A DNA stretch of 64,000 bases from [Clostridium] saccharolyticum WM1 (lineage in GTDB: Bacteria; Bacillota; Clostridia; Lachnospirales; Lachnospiraceae). Both the position numbers and the translations under genes were made by a program. The stretch covers positions 3,930,501-3,994,500 of the forward strand of contig NC_014376.1 of NCBI RefSeq assembly GCF_000144625.1, written 5' to 3'. Shown here one piece after another: positions 1 through 9,588 of the stretch. A model generated the notes under the pieces. It saw only the letters and a list, made by a program, of their open reading frames with translations. It was not told the DNA's origin and searched no databases. Position 1 is the first letter of the stretch; every line of letters begins with the position of its first letter.

Positions 1-21
1 TTGAAACTGCTGGGGAGGTAA
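1..21 (+). CDS. trpE: anthranilate synthase component I, last codons (partial)
   Basis: The first 21 bases read as seven in-frame codons (L-K-L-L-G-R-stop) that end just before trpG, with a GGAGG at 14-18 that serves trpG. In trp operons of this order the gene before trpG is trpE. Only the position supports the call; six residues are too few for homology. The frame could be fortuitous. Confidence 0.4.
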   Translation: MKLLGR

Positions 22-28
22 ATGACTG

Positions 29-613
29 ATGATTCTATTGATCGATAATTATGACAGCTTTTCCTACAACTTAGTCCAGATGTCCGGCGGCTTACATCCT
101 GATATCAGGGTCATACGAAACGATGAGATGACCGCAGAAGAAATCAGGGACCTCTCTCCCAGCCATATCATCCTCTCCCCGGGTCCCGGCTACCCAAAGA
201 ACGCCGGCGTATGCGAGGACGTGGTCAGGAAGCTTTCCGGAACAGTCCCCATCCTTGGGGTATGTCTGGGACACCAGGGAATCTGCGAGGTATTCGGAGC
301 AGAAATCATCCATGCAAAGAAGCTGATGCACGGAAAGCAGAGCCTTCTTACCATCAATGGTTCCGATCCTATCTTTCATGGGCTTCCGGAACAGATTCTG
401 GCAGCCAGGTATCACTCTCTTATTGCAGCAAAGGATACTCTCCCCGATTGTCTGATGGTTATCGGATCCGATGACATGGGGGAGGTCATGGCAGTAAAGC
501 ATAAGGAATATTCTCTTTACGGGCTTCAGTTCCATCCGGAATCCATCCTGACCCCCCAGGGAAAGACCATTCTTAAAAATTTCTTATCCATTCACAGAAA
601 GGAGGCGGAGTAA
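29..613 (+). CDS. trpG: anthranilate synthase component II (glutamine amidotransferase)
   Basis: Supplies ammonia from glutamine to TrpE for anthranilate synthesis, the first step of tryptophan biosynthesis. The 194-residue protein has the class I amidotransferase signature: N-terminal LIDNYDSFSYNL, oxyanion-loop SPGPGYP, nucleophile Cys in GVCLGHQ (about residue 78), and the His-Glu pair in FHPES near residue 168. The ATG at 29 follows GGAGG at 14-18. Its TAA (611-613) abuts the trpD ATG, so the two are translationally coupled. This is a stand-alone amidotransferase of normal length, not fused to trpD as in enterobacteria. Confidence 0.96.
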   Translation: MILLIDNYDSFSYNLVQMSGGLHPDIRVIRNDEMTAEEIRDLSPSHIILSPGPGYPKNAGVCEDVVRKLSGTVPILGVCLGHQGICEVFGAEIIHAKKLMHGKQSLLTINGSDPIFHGLPEQILAARYHSLIAAKDTLPDCLMVIGSDDMGEVMAVKHKEYSLYGLQFHPESILTPQGKTILKNFLSIHRKEAE

Positions 614-1633
614 ATGATTCAGCAGGCGATCCATGAAGTAATCTCAGGGCAGGATCTAAGCTTTGAGGCCGCAAAAGAGGTCATGAACGAGATCATGAGC
701 GGAGAAACCACCCCAGCCCAAATGGCTGCATTTTTAACAGGGCTTCGGATGAAAGGGGAAACCATTGACGAGATTACCGCCTGTGCCACGGTCATGCGGG
801 AAAAGGCCATAAGGCTGGAACCGGACTTTCCGGTCATTGATATTGTAGGCACAGGAGGCGACGAGGCAGGTACCTTTAACATTTCCACCACCACCGCATT
901 TGTGGTTGCCTCAGGAGGGGTTCCTGTGGCAAAGCACGGCAACCGCAGTGTTTCCAGCAAAAGCGGTGCTGCCGATGTGCTGGAACACCTGGGGGTGAAT
1001 TTAAACCTTACAGCCGAGCAATCCGGGGAGATCTTAAAGAAAACAGGCATGTGCTTCCTCTTTGCCCAGGCATACCATTCCTCCATGAAGTACGCCGGAC
1101 CGGTACGGAAAGAGCTTGGAGTCCGGACCATATTTAATATCCTTGGTCCTCTCTCCAATCCTGCAGGAGCTACCATGCAGCTTTTAGGGGTATACGACAG
1201 AAAGCTGGTGGAGCCCCTGGCCCAGGTATTAAGTAATCTGGGGGTTAAGCGGGGACTGGTGGTCTGCGGAGATGACGGACTTGATGAGGCGACTGTCACA
1301 GGCCCCAGCCATGTATGCGAAATCCGCTTCGGAACGCTGACTCCCTATGAGATTACACCGGAGCAGTTTTCCTTAAATCGGAGCAGCCTTTCATCGCTTG
1401 CCGGCGGCACTCCGGAAGAAAATGCCCGTATCACCAGGGATATCTTAAATGGAAGGCTCCATGGGCCAAAAAGGGATATTGTCCTCTTAAACGCTGCCTT
1501 AAGCCTGTACCTGGGAATTGATGACTGCACCATTTCCCAATGCATGGAAAAAGCGGCCTTCCTCATAGATTCAGGAAAGGCCGCCGATAAGCTGGAGGAA
1601 TTTGTGAAAGTGACCAATGAGGTGGTTTTATGA
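614..1633 (+). CDS. trpD: anthranilate phosphoribosyltransferase
   Basis: Transfers phosphoribose from PRPP to anthranilate (second committed step of Trp synthesis). The 339-residue protein has the family's glycine-rich PRPP loop GTGGDEAGTFNIST at about residues 79-92, the KHGNRSVSSKSGAADVLE segment, and the LGPLSNPAG motif near 180. The GGAGG at 601-605 lies inside the end of trpG. The gene overlaps trpC by four bases (ATGA, 1630-1633), typical of tight coupling in this operon. Length and motifs are standard. Confidence 0.97.
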   Translation: MIQQAIHEVISGQDLSFEAAKEVMNEIMSGETTPAQMAAFLTGLRMKGETIDEITACATVMREKAIRLEPDFPVIDIVGTGGDEAGTFNISTTTAFVVASGGVPVAKHGNRSVSSKSGAADVLEHLGVNLNLTAEQSGEILKKTGMCFLFAQAYHSSMKYAGPVRKELGVRTIFNILGPLSNPAGATMQLLGVYDRKLVEPLAQVLSNLGVKRGLVVCGDDGLDEATVTGPSHVCEIRFGTLTPYEITPEQFSLNRSSLSSLAGGTPEENARITRDILNGRLHGPKRDIVLLNAALSLYLGIDDCTISQCMEKAAFLIDSGKAADKLEEFVKVTNEVVL

Positions 1634-2424
1634 TACTTGATGTACTGGCTGACTCCTCCAGAAAACGGGTGGAGGCGGCAAAAGAAAAAATCTCTATGAA
1701 AACCATGGAGAAGCTGGCCTGTTCCGCTTTGGAAAAAACAAAGATAAAAGGTCTCTCCTTTGAGCAAAGCCTGTCTTCTCCAGGCATTTCCTTTATCTGT
1801 GAAGTAAAGCGGGCTTCTCCTTCCAAGGGCCTTATTGCTCCTGAATTCCCCTATGTGGAAATCGCAAAGGATTTCCAGGCGGCTGGGGCGGATGCCATTT
1901 CCGTCCTCACGGAACCGGAATACTTTCTGGGAAACAACAGCTATCTGACCGGGATCAGCCATGAAGTGGATCTCCCCCTTCTCAGAAAGGATTTTACAGT
2001 AGATCCCTACCAGATCTACGAGGCAAAGGTCATAGGCGCATCGGCGGTTCTTCTGATCTGTGCCCTCCTGGATCCAAAGGCTCTGAAAGAAGGAATCGAG
2101 CTGTGCAGCAGCCTTGGTTTAAGCGCCCTTGTGGAGGCCCATGACGAAGATGAGATCCATTCTGCCCTATGGGCAGGAGCCAGGATCATTGGAGTGAATA
2201 ACCGGAATTTAAAAACCTTTGAGGTGGATTTTAACAATTCCCTCCGTTTAAGGAGCATGGTCCCCTCTGAAGTGCTTTTCGTGGCAGAAAGCGGAATTAA
2301 AACAGAAGCAGATATCCGGCTTCTGCGGGAGGCAGGGGTTCATGGGGTTCTGATCGGGGAAAGCCTGATGCGCTCCCCGGATAAGAAGGAAATCATAAAC
2401 GGGTTAAAGAGGGCGTCCCAATGA
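1630..2424 (+). CDS. trpC: indole-3-glycerol phosphate synthase
   Basis: Closes the indole ring of CdRP to give indole-3-glycerol phosphate. The 264-residue TIM barrel shows the family signature CEVKRASPSKG (catalytic Lys, about residue 59), LLRKDFTVDPYQIYEA (second Lys), the VEAHDEDE and GVNNRNLKTF segments, and the phosphate-binding VAESGI and GVLIGESLM loops. It is monofunctional: trpF follows as a separate gene overlapping by four bases (2421-2424), unlike the fused TrpC-F of enterobacteria. Confidence 0.97.
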   Translation: MILDVLADSSRKRVEAAKEKISMKTMEKLACSALEKTKIKGLSFEQSLSSPGISFICEVKRASPSKGLIAPEFPYVEIAKDFQAAGADAISVLTEPEYFLGNNSYLTGISHEVDLPLLRKDFTVDPYQIYEAKVIGASAVLLICALLDPKALKEGIELCSSLGLSALVEAHDEDEIHSALWAGARIIGVNNRNLKTFEVDFNNSLRLRSMVPSEVLFVAESGIKTEADIRLLREAGVHGVLIGESLMRSPDKKEIINGLKRASQ

Positions 2425-3104
2425 ATGCCAAAGGAACACGGATTAAACTATGCGGGCTGATCCGAAGGGAAGATATCCTGGCGGTGAACCGCTGGAAGCC
2501 GGACTACGCAGGCTTTGTATTCGCTCCAGGCAAACGCTGCCTTACCGGGCAGGAGGCCAGGGAGCTAAAGAAGCTGCTGCTGCCGGAGATACCGGCAGTG
2601 GGGGTTTTTGTAAACAGCCCCATAGAGGAAATCCTGGCCCTGTCGGAGAATAAAACCATAGATCTTATCCAGCTTCACGGGGATGAAGACCGGAAATACA
2701 TCCTTGAATTAAAAAACCGCCTGGCCCGGAATGTTCCTGTCATAAAAGCCATAAGGGTCCGGCAGGTACAGGATATGAGGGAGGCTGAGGACCTTCCCGC
2801 AGATTTCCTGCTTTTTGATACTTATACCAAAGGCCTTTACGGCGGCAGCGGAAAGACCTTTGACTGGTCCATGATACCGGACATAAAAAAACCCTTTTTC
2901 CTGGCCGGCGGCATCGGTGCCTCAAACATAAAACAGGCCATGAAAACAGAAGCCTTTTGCCTGGATCTAAGCAGCTCCGTAGAAACGGAGGGCAAAAAAG
3001 ACCAGTCAAAAATAAAAGAAATCATACAAATAATAAGGAGTGAACAGCCATGTCAAAAGGAAAGTTTGGACAGCACGGAGGACAGTTTGTCCCGGAAACG
3101 CTGA
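2421..3104 (+). CDS. trpF: phosphoribosylanthranilate isomerase
   Basis: Amadori rearrangement of PRA to CdRP. The N-terminal [10 protein letters not shown] carries the catalytic Cys. The catalytic Asp is in LLFDTYTKG (about residue 135), and the phosphate loop is FFLAGGIG with the C-terminal [14 protein letters not shown]. Family proteins end about where this one reads IIQIIRS (near residue 206). Here the frame stays open for about 21 more residues and overlaps trpB by 55 bases. The tail is read from trpB sequence in another frame and is probably non-functional. Order C-F-B-A is canonical for Firmicutes. Confidence 0.94.
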   Translation: MNAKGTRIKLCGLIRREDILAVNRWKPDYAGFVFAPGKRCLTGQEARELKKLLLPEIPAVGVFVNSPIEEILALSENKTIDLIQLHGDEDRKYILELKNRLARNVPVIKAIRVRQVQDMREAEDLPADFLLFDTYTKGLYGGSGKTFDWSMIPDIKKPFFLAGGIGASNIKQAMKTEAFCLDLSSSVETEGKKDQSKIKEIIQIIRSEQPCQKESLDSTEDSLSRKR

Positions 3105-4234
3105 TGAATGCAGTCAATGAGCTGGAAGAGGCTTATGAGAAGTACCGCCATGACCAGGAGTTTCTCGCAGAGCTTCAGGACCTTCACAATCAATATACCG
3201 GAAGGCCATCTCTGCTCTACTATGCTGAACGTATGACAAAGGATTTAGGCGGAGCAAAAATCTATTTAAAAAGGGAGGATCTCAACCACACCGGCTCCCA
3301 CAAAATCAACAACGCCCTGGGCCAGGTCCTTCTTGCAAAAAAAATGGGGAAGACCCGGGTCATCGCTGAAACAGGGGCCGGGCAGCACGGAGTTGCCACC
3401 GCTACTGCTGCCGCTCTCATGGGAATGGAATGTGAGGTCTTCATGGGAAAGGAGGATACGGACCGTCAGGCCTTAAACGTATTCCGTATGGAGCTTTTAG
3501 GTACAAAGGTTCACACAGTAACAAGCGGTACCCAGACCTTAAAGGATGCAGTCAATGAGACTATGAGGGAATGGACCAGCCGGGTGGCTGACACCCATTA
3601 TGTCTTAGGCTCTGTCATGGGACCTCATCCCTTTCCCACCATTGTAAGGGATTTTCAGAGCATCATCGGCAAGGAGGTCCGTACACAGCTAAAGGAAGCG
3701 GAAGGAAAGCTTCCTGACATGGTGATCGCCTGCGTGGGCGGAGGAAGCAATGCCATGGGAATCTTCCATGAGTTTGTAAATGAACCTTCCGTAAAGCTGG
3801 TGGGCTGCGAGGCCGCAGGGCACGGCATTGAAACAGGAAAGCACGCGGCTACCATTACCACAGGCTCTCTTGGAATCTTCCACGGCATGAAGTCCTATTT
3901 CTGCCAGGATGAATACGGCCAGATCGCCCCTGTATTCTCCATTTCCGCAGGACTTGACTATCCGGGCATCGGGCCGGAGCACGCAGCACTCCATGATTCG
4001 GGAAGAGCTGCCTACGTCTCTGTTACGGACCAGGAGGCTGTGGAAGCCTTTGAATACTTATCCCGTCTGGAAGGGATCATTCCGGCCATTGAAAGCGCCC
4101 ATGCGGTCGCCTATGCCAGAAAGATCGCACCTTCCATGGGAAAGGACAGTATCATAGTCATCAATTTATCCGGGCGGGGCGACAAGGATGTGGCAGCCAT
4201 CGCCCGTTACAAGGGGGTAGAAATCTATGAGTAG
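3050..4234 (+). CDS. trpB: tryptophan synthase beta chain
   Basis: PLP enzyme condensing indole with serine to give tryptophan, in a complex with TrpA. The protein (394 residues) opens with the typical [13 protein letters not shown]. The PLP Lys lies in [13 protein letters not shown] (about residue 85), the indole-site Glu in AETGAGQHG, the phosphate-binding GGGSNAMG near 230 and the SGRGDKD C-terminal motif. This is the standard TrpB1 type, not TrpB2. The start is set by AAGGAG at about 3034-3039. It lies inside trpF and overlaps trpA by eight bases. Confidence 0.97.
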   Translation: MSKGKFGQHGGQFVPETLMNAVNELEEAYEKYRHDQEFLAELQDLHNQYTGRPSLLYYAERMTKDLGGAKIYLKREDLNHTGSHKINNALGQVLLAKKMGKTRVIAETGAGQHGVATATAAALMGMECEVFMGKEDTDRQALNVFRMELLGTKVHTVTSGTQTLKDAVNETMREWTSRVADTHYVLGSVMGPHPFPTIVRDFQSIIGKEVRTQLKEAEGKLPDMVIACVGGGSNAMGIFHEFVNEPSVKLVGCEAAGHGIETGKHAATITTGSLGIFHGMKSYFCQDEYGQIAPVFSISAGLDYPGIGPEHAALHDSGRAAYVSVTDQEAVEAFEYLSRLEGIIPAIESAHAVAYARKIAPSMGKDSIIVINLSGRGDKDVAAIARYKGVEIYE

Positions 4235-5000
4235 AGTAAGCGAAGTATTTTCAAAGGGAAAGGCATTTATCCCATTTATTACGGCAGGGGATCCGGACCT
4301 TTCCATCACGGAAGAACTGGTTCCTGCCATGGCACAGGCCGGAGCGGATCTCATTGAGCTTGGAATTCCCTTTTCTGATCCCATTGCAGAGGGGATCGTG
4401 ATCCAGGAAGCGGATATGCGGGCTTTGGCTTCCGGAGTTACCACAGATAAACTTTTTGATTCTGTAAAGCGGATACGTCAAAAAACCGATGTTCCTCTGG
4501 CTTTTATGACTTATATCAACCCTGTTTTCGTCTATGGAAGCGAGAGGTTTATAAAAAATGCGGCAGAAAGCGGCATTGATGCCCTGATCGTGCCGGATAT
4601 GCCCTTTGAGGAACGGGAGGAACTGCTTCCCTTCTGCAGGAAATACGGGGTGGAACTGATTTCCCTCATAGCCCCCACTTCAAAGGAGCGCATACAGGCC
4701 ATTGCATCAGCATCGGAAGGATTTATCTACTGTGTCTCCTCCATGGGCGTGACCGGGGTGAGAACAGAAATCAACACGGACATTAGGGAAATGGTCGCCC
4801 TGGTAAAGGAGACAAAGGATATTCCCTGCGCCATTGGCTTTGGCATCTCCACGCCGGATCAGGCAAGGGAAATGAGCAAATACGCAGACGGCGTTATTGT
4901 GGGAAGTGCCATTGTGAAAATCGCAGCAAAATATGGAAAGGACTGTGTTGTTCCGGTCTGCGATTATGTTAGGGAAATGAAAGCTGCCATCACCGGCTGA
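4227..5000 (+). CDS. trpA: tryptophan synthase alpha chain
   Basis: Cleaves indole-3-glycerol phosphate and passes indole through the tunnel to TrpB. The 257-residue TIM barrel has [11 protein letters not shown], the catalytic Glu in [15 protein letters not shown] (about residue 47), the Asp in [11 protein letters not shown], the SSMGVTGVR loop and [10 protein letters not shown]. It is the last gene of the trp operon. The next promoter and TPP riboswitch begin about 20 bases downstream; no clear intrinsic terminator separates the two units. Confidence 0.97.
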   Translation: MSRVSEVFSKGKAFIPFITAGDPDLSITEELVPAMAQAGADLIELGIPFSDPIAEGIVIQEADMRALASGVTTDKLFDSVKRIRQKTDVPLAFMTYINPVFVYGSERFIKNAAESGIDALIVPDMPFEEREELLPFCRKYGVELISLIAPTSKERIQAIASASEGFIYCVSSMGVTGVRTEINTDIREMVALVKETKDIPCAIGFGISTPDQAREMSKYADGVIVGSAIVKIAAKYGKDCVVPVCDYVREMKAAITG

Positions 5001-5021
5001 AGCCGGGTACGGATGTTTTCC

Positions 5022-5050
5022 TTGACAAGAAGAAAGGGGAATGCTACACT
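5022..5050 (+). promoter_or_regulatory. promoter of the thi operon
   Basis: TTGACA at 5022-5027, a 17-base spacer and TACACT at 5045-5050 preceded by TG (extended -10). It sits just upstream of the TPP riboswitch, as expected for the thiamine operon. Confidence 0.8.
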
Positions 5051-5055
5051 AGTGC

Positions 5056-5141
5056 CACAAGAGGGAGCTCGTAGGCGGGCTGAGAGGAAGTCATCAACTT
5101 CGACCTTTATAACCTGATTTGGGTAATGCCAACGTAGGGAT
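5056..5141 (+). promoter_or_regulatory. TPP riboswitch (THI element)
   Basis: Conserved aptamer cores are visible: GGGAGCTC at about 5072, GGGCTGAGAGGAA (5078-5090), then ACCTGATTTGGGTAATGCC (5112-5130) and the closing AACGTAGGGA (5131-5140). These are the hallmark CUGAGA and ACCUGAUCUGGAUAAUGCCAGCGUAGGGA elements of thiamine-pyrophosphate riboswitches. It precedes an intrinsic terminator and thiC. TPP binding is therefore expected to favour termination. Confidence 0.95.
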
Positions 5142-5166
5142 TTATATGGGATGATTGTATATTTCC

Positions 5167-5202
5167 GAGCCTATACCTGTTGGTATGGGCTCTTTTTCTT
5201 TT
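5167..5202 (+). terminator. riboswitch-controlled intrinsic terminator
   Basis: GAGCCTATACC (5167-5177) pairs over a TGTT loop with GGTATGGGCTC (5182-5192), followed by TTTTTCTTTT. It lies between the TPP aptamer and thiC, the expected place for the expression platform. Confidence 0.9.
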
Positions 5203-5285
5203 CCAAAAGCCCTTGCAATCCCTCCGTTCACGAAGGGAAATACCCTTTGTATGTTTCACCCGTGTCAATCAAAAGGAGGAAAAAA

Positions 5286-6593
5286 ATGAATTATACCACA
5301 CAAATGGATGCCGCTAGAAAAGGCATTCTGACAAAGGAACTGATGGCAGTCGCCGGGCAGGAACAATGGGAGCCGGATAAGCTGCGGGAGCTGGTGGCGG
5401 AAGGAAAAGCCGCCATACCTGCCAACAAGAACCACACCTGTTTAAAGCCCAGCGGGATCGGCTCCATGCTGAAAACAAAGATCAATGTGAATCTGGGAAC
5501 TTCCAGGGATTTAAATGACCTGGACATGGAGCTTAAAAAAGTAAAAGATGCGGTCCTTATGGGGGCAGAATCCATTATGGATTTAAGCTCCTTTGGCGAT
5601 ACCCGGAGATTCCGCAGAAAGCTGACAGGGGAATGTCCGGCTATGATTGGCACGGTTCCGATCTACGATGCTGTGGTTTATTATCACAAGCCCCTTCGGG
5701 AAATCACCGCCGAGGAATGGATACGGATCGTGGAAATGCATGCGGAAGACGGGGTGGACTTTATGACCATTCACGTTGGAATCAATAAGCAGACGGCCAG
5801 ACGGTTCAAGGAAGCCAAACGGCTGACGAACATTGTTTCAAGAGGTGGGTCCATCATCTTTGCCTGGATGGAGATGACCGGGGAGGAAAATCCCTTTTAT
5901 GAGCATTATGACCGCATTCTGGAAATCTGTCAGAAGCATGACGTCACCTTAAGCCTGGGAGATGCCTGCCGGCCGGGATGCATTGAAGATGCTTCCGATA
6001 TTTCCCAGATTGAGGAGCTGGTGACTCTTGGGGAACTGACAAAAAGGGCATGGGAGAAAAATGTACAGGTAATTATTGAAGGCCCCGGCCATATGCCCTT
6101 GGATCAGATAGCCGCTAATATGAAAATACAGCAGACCATCTGCAAGGGTGCTCCTTTTTATGTTCTGGGACCGCTTGTCACAGATATTGCGCCGGGATAT
6201 GACCATATCACCGCTGCCATCGGAGGAGCGGTGGCGGCGGCTGCCGGAGCGGCATTTCTCTGCTATGTGACCCCTGCAGAGCATTTGAAGCTGCCGGATG
6301 GGGCTGATGTGAAAGAAGGAATCGTTGCCGCCCGGATTGCTGCCCATGCGGCTGATATTGCCAAAGGCATCAGGGGCGCCAGGGAGTGGGATCATAAGAT
6401 GAGTGACGCCAGAAAACGGCTGGATTGGGAAGCCATGTTCCAGTTATCCATTGACCCGGAAAAAGCCAGACGCTACCGGGCAGCATCAAAACCGGAAAAA
6501 GAAGATACCTGCTCCATGTGCGGCAATTTCTGCGCCATGAAAAATATGAACCGGATTTTGGACGGGGAAATTGTTAATATCTATGATGAATGA
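5286..6593 (+). CDS. thiC: phosphomethylpyrimidine synthase ThiC
   Basis: Radical-SAM-like enzyme converting AIR to HMP-phosphate, the pyrimidine half of thiamine. The start is the ATG at 5286 after AAAAGGAGG. An open frame reaches further upstream but runs through the riboswitch and terminator. This gives 435 residues, the short clostridial form lacking the N-terminal extension of proteobacterial ThiC. Motifs: [48 protein letters not shown] and the C-terminal cluster ligands CSMCGNFC. First gene of thiC-W-M-E-D under TPP control. Confidence 0.97.
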   Translation: MNYTTQMDAARKGILTKELMAVAGQEQWEPDKLRELVAEGKAAIPANKNHTCLKPSGIGSMLKTKINVNLGTSRDLNDLDMELKKVKDAVLMGAESIMDLSSFGDTRRFRRKLTGECPAMIGTVPIYDAVVYYHKPLREITAEEWIRIVEMHAEDGVDFMTIHVGINKQTARRFKEAKRLTNIVSRGGSIIFAWMEMTGEENPFYEHYDRILEICQKHDVTLSLGDACRPGCIEDASDISQIEELVTLGELTKRAWEKNVQVIIEGPGHMPLDQIAANMKIQQTICKGAPFYVLGPLVTDIAPGYDHITAAIGGAVAAAAGAAFLCYVTPAEHLKLPDGADVKEGIVAARIAAHAADIAKGIRGAREWDHKMSDARKRLDWEAMFQLSIDPEKARRYRAASKPEKEDTCSMCGNFCAMKNMNRILDGEIVNIYDE

Positions 6594-6650
6594 TGGATTA
6601 TGGATTATGGATTGTGAAAATTTAAAATTACATATACAGGAGGAATTTTC

Positions 6651-7205
6651 ATGAATGATCGAATATCACCTACTATTTGCAGCAATTCTTCTGATGCCTC
6701 CAGGGTACGGGTGAAAAAGCTGGTGGTCAGCGGAATGCTGACAGCCCTTACGGTAGCCCTCTCCGGCTTTTCCATTCCGGTGGGTGCGTCTAAATGCTTT
6801 CCAATACAGCATCTGGCTAATGTCCTGGCAGGAGTGTTCTTAGGACCTGTCTACGGCGTTTCCATGGCTTTCTCTGCTTCTCTTATACGGAATCTTATGG
6901 GGACCGGAAGCCTGCTGGCCTTTCCCGGAAGCATGGCAGGTGCATTTCTCGGGGCCTGTCTGTTTCAAAAAACCAGGAAGCTTTTGCCGGCTTATCTTGG
7001 GGAAGTGATTGGGACAGGGCTCATCGGAGGGCTGCTCTGCTATCCGGTGGCAGCCCTTCTCATGGGAAAAGATGTTGCCGTTTTTTTCTTTGTCGCTCCG
7101 TTTTTCATGAGCACCCTGGCTGGAACCATACTGGCTGCGGTCTTACTGGCAATGCTGCGCCGCCTTGGCCTGTTCTCCTATTTTGAACGGCTGATCAACG
7201 AATAG
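6651..7205 (+). CDS. thiW: ThiW, ECF-transporter S component for a thiamine precursor
   Basis: A 184-residue integral membrane protein with about five hydrophobic segments. The motifs FSIPVGASKCFPIQHLANV and RNLMGTGSLLAFPGSMAGA are typical of the ThiW family. ThiW is predicted to be the substrate-binding S subunit of an energy-coupling-factor transporter for the thiazole alcohol (HET), using shared EcfA/A'/T proteins encoded elsewhere. Position between thiC and thiM fits: the operon makes HMP and salvages HET. Start follows AGGAGG with 7-base spacing. Confidence 0.88.
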   Translation: MNDRISPTICSNSSDASRVRVKKLVVSGMLTALTVALSGFSIPVGASKCFPIQHLANVLAGVFLGPVYGVSMAFSASLIRNLMGTGSLLAFPGSMAGAFLGACLFQKTRKLLPAYLGEVIGTGLIGGLLCYPVAALLMGKDVAVFFFVAPFFMSTLAGTILAAVLLAMLRRLGLFSYFERLINE

Positions 7206-7218
7206 GGGGATGCTGAAT

Positions 7219-8106
7219 ATGAATAGGAAGTTTCATGATTCCCTGGCCGGGCTGGTCAGGGAAAAGCGGCCCATCGTCCACTGCATCACCAATTATGTGA
7301 CGGCAGGAGACGTGGCAAATATCATTCTGGCCTGCGGCGGTTCTCCCATTATGGCGGACCAGCCGGAAGAAGCTTCGGAAATATCTGCCCTGTCCGACTG
7401 TCTTCTTTTAAACATAGGAACCCCCAAAGAGACTACAAAAGACGCAATGATAAAAGCCGGGCTGGAAGCAAACCGGCGAAACCACGCCGTCATCTTTGAC
7501 CCGGTGGGGATTGGTGCATCCCGTTACAGGACCGAAATGGCTCTTTCCCTTTTAAAAGAGGTAAGGGCTGCCGTTATCCGGGGAAATGCGTCAGAGCTTC
7601 GGGTCCTGTTAAAGGAACTGACCGGAAAGAATGGAAAAAGCAGAAACAGCTCTGATTCCTCCGCCCGGGGAGTTGATGCTTCTTTTTCAGATGAAATAAG
7701 AGAAGATACCCTGGAGGCTCTTAAGGAAACAGCCAGGGCACTGAGTGCTGCAACCGGGGCTGTGGCCGTCATGACAGGAGCCATTGATATCGTGGCTTCC
7801 GGAAAAGAAGCCTGGCTGATCAGGAACGGCTGTCCCCAGATGGCCCGCATTACGGGCAGCGGCTGTATGCTGGACGGTATCATTGCCGCCTATGCGGCAT
7901 CCGCCGGGCCTGCTTCCTCCCAGCACGCCGTTTTCCAGGCAGCCGCTCTTGCCACGGCTGCCGCCGGCCTTTGCGGGGAGCGGGCGGCTAAAAAAGCAGA
8001 AACGTTCCAGGCCGGTACAGGCAGCTTCCGCTGCTGCTTTATTGACGAGGTAAGCCTTTTTAATGACAGCACCTTAAAAGGAGGGATTAACATTGAAGTT
8101 TCATAA
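7219..8106 (+). CDS. thiM: hydroxyethylthiazole kinase
   Basis: Phosphorylates salvaged thiazole alcohol (HET) with ATP. Motifs: PIVHCITNYVTAGDVANIIL at the N-terminus, GGSPIMADQPEE (substrate site), FDPVGIGASRYR and the C-terminal ATP/anion-hole TGSGCMLDG. The ATG at 7219 is preferred because the G-rich ribosome site (7204-7209) lies 9 bases upstream; an ATG at 7210 abuts it. At 295 residues it is longer than usual. A Ser/Asp-rich insert (about residues 137-158) between the conserved blocks accounts for much of this. Overlaps thiE by 14 bases. Confidence 0.95.
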   Translation: MNRKFHDSLAGLVREKRPIVHCITNYVTAGDVANIILACGGSPIMADQPEEASEISALSDCLLLNIGTPKETTKDAMIKAGLEANRRNHAVIFDPVGIGASRYRTEMALSLLKEVRAAVIRGNASELRVLLKELTGKNGKSRNSSDSSARGVDASFSDEIREDTLEALKETARALSAATGAVAVMTGAIDIVASGKEAWLIRNGCPQMARITGSGCMLDGIIAAYAASAGPASSQHAVFQAAALATAAAGLCGERAAKKAETFQAGTGSFRCCFIDEVSLFNDSTLKGGINIEVS

Positions 8107-8734
8107 AGACATGCTGCTCCTGTATGCGGTAACAGACCAGGCATATACAGGAGAAAAAACCTTAGCAGCCCAGATCGAAGAAGCTCTTTCTGCCGGGGTG
8201 ACCCTTCTCCAGCTCCGTGAAAAGCACATGGATAAAAACGCATTTCTGGAAGAGGCCCTTATGGTCCGCCAGATTACCAGGCGTTACGGGATCCCGCTGA
8301 TTATCAACGATGATGTGGAAACCGCTCTCAAGTGCGATGCAGACGGCGTACACGTAGGACAGGATGATTTGCCTCCGGCAGAGGTCCGGCGGCTCATCGG
8401 GCCGGACCGCATTCTGGGCGTGACTGCCAAAAACATCGATCAGGCGAAAAAGGCATGGTCCGACGGGGCTGATTATATCGGCGCTGGAGCCATATTCCCA
8501 AGTTCCACCAAAAAGGAGGCCATTCCCTTATCCCTGGAACAGCTGTCTGGAATCTGCCGATCTGTTCCGATTCCTGTAACGGCAATCGGAGGAATTACCG
8601 CAGAAAATGTCTCCATTCTGAAAGGAACCGGCGCAGCCGGGGCCGCGGTGGTTTCCGGTATATTCGGACAAAAGAATATTACCGAAGCCGTCCATTGTTT
8701 AAAAGAACAGCTTTTAAAGGTGGTGAGCCTATGA
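8093..8734 (+). CDS. thiE: thiamine-phosphate synthase
   Basis: Couples HMP-PP and thiazole phosphate to thiamine monophosphate. The 213-residue TIM barrel has YAVTDQAYTG, LLQLREKHMD (diphosphate contacts), PLIINDDVETAL, DGVHVGQDD, IGAGAIFPSSTK and the phosphate loop AIGGITAENV. The start is a TTG at 8093, chosen because AAAGGAGGG (8077-8085) lies 7-8 bases upstream and no later start fits. It overlaps the end of thiM and shares ATGA with thiD. Confidence 0.95.
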   Translation: MKFHKDMLLLYAVTDQAYTGEKTLAAQIEEALSAGVTLLQLREKHMDKNAFLEEALMVRQITRRYGIPLIINDDVETALKCDADGVHVGQDDLPPAEVRRLIGPDRILGVTAKNIDQAKKAWSDGADYIGAGAIFPSSTKKEAIPLSLEQLSGICRSVPIPVTAIGGITAENVSILKGTGAAGAAVVSGIFGQKNITEAVHCLKEQLLKVVSL

Positions 8735-9540
8735 GCCTGATTCTCCCTTCCTTCCTCACCATAGCAGGCACCGATCCCAGCGGCGGCGCCGGAATCCAGG
8801 CGGATTTAAAAACCGCAGCAGCTCTGGGTGTCTATGGCTCCAGCGTTGTTACTGCCCTGGTCGCACAAAATACCACAGGTGTTTTTCTGACGGAACCAGT
8901 TGGTCAGGAGATGCTTGCCGCCCAGCTTGAGGCCGTGTTTACCGATATTCCGCCGCAAGCTGTCAAAATCGGCATGGCCGGAACCTCCGTTTCGATAGAA
9001 ATCATTGCAGAAAAACTGAAAAAATATAACCAGGCTCCCGTGATCGTGGACCCGGTCATGGTATCCACCAGCGGACATTCCCTTTTAAACCCACAGGATG
9101 TTAAGGCTTTAACAAGCAGGCTGTTCCCACTGGCAACATTGGTTACCCCCAATATACCGGAAGCCGCCGCCCTTTTATCCACAAAAGGGCGGCGGCTATC
9201 CACGAGAAAAGATATGGAAGAAGCTGCTAAGGAGCTCTTCCAGGAATATCAGACTTCTTTCCTGTTAAAAGGGGGCCATAAGGACCAGGGAGCTGACGAT
9301 GTTCTATGCTGCAACGGGTCTATCACCTGGTTTCCCGGCGAACGGATCAGCAATCCAAATACCCACGGAACCGGGTGCACCCTGTCCTCTGCCATTGCCT
9401 GCGGACTGGCCAAGGGCATGGAGCTGGAAGAAAGCATCCGGAAGGCAAAGTCTTATCTCAACGGAGCACTAAAAGCCGGATTCAATCTGGGAAAAGGGCG
9501 GGGGCCTTTGTGGCACGGGTGGAATCATGAAGCTTATTGA
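8731..9540 (+). CDS. thiD: bifunctional HMP kinase / HMP-P kinase
   Basis: Phosphorylates HMP and HMP-phosphate to HMP-PP, the pyrimidine donor for ThiE. The 269-residue ribokinase-fold protein has TIAGTDPSGGAGIQADLK, VDPVMVSTSGH, LVTPNIPEA, SFLLKGGH and the C-terminal anion hole in NTHGTGCTLSSAIA. Start at 8731 follows AAAGGTGGTGAG and overlaps the thiE stop (ATGA). Last gene of the thi operon; a palindrome at 9589-9618 follows. Confidence 0.95.
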   Translation: MSLILPSFLTIAGTDPSGGAGIQADLKTAAALGVYGSSVVTALVAQNTTGVFLTEPVGQEMLAAQLEAVFTDIPPQAVKIGMAGTSVSIEIIAEKLKKYNQAPVIVDPVMVSTSGHSLLNPQDVKALTSRLFPLATLVTPNIPEAAALLSTKGRRLSTRKDMEEAAKELFQEYQTSFLLKGGHKDQGADDVLCCNGSITWFPGERISNPNTHGTGCTLSSAIACGLAKGMELEESIRKAKSYLNGALKAGFNLGKGRGPLWHGWNHEAY

Positions 9541-9588
9541 GCCGTGTGACAAAGGCGGTGCCGGCATTTCCTGGTCATAACCATCCAT

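Noticed and set aside
5151..5285. Upstream extension of the thiC frame.
   Set aside because: It translates the riboswitch expression platform and terminator; the ATG at 5286 has a strong ribosome site and matches the family start.
6593..6613. Three tandem ATGGATT copies after thiC.
   Set aside because: Real repeat but very short and between two operon genes with no evident function; probably a replication slippage trace.
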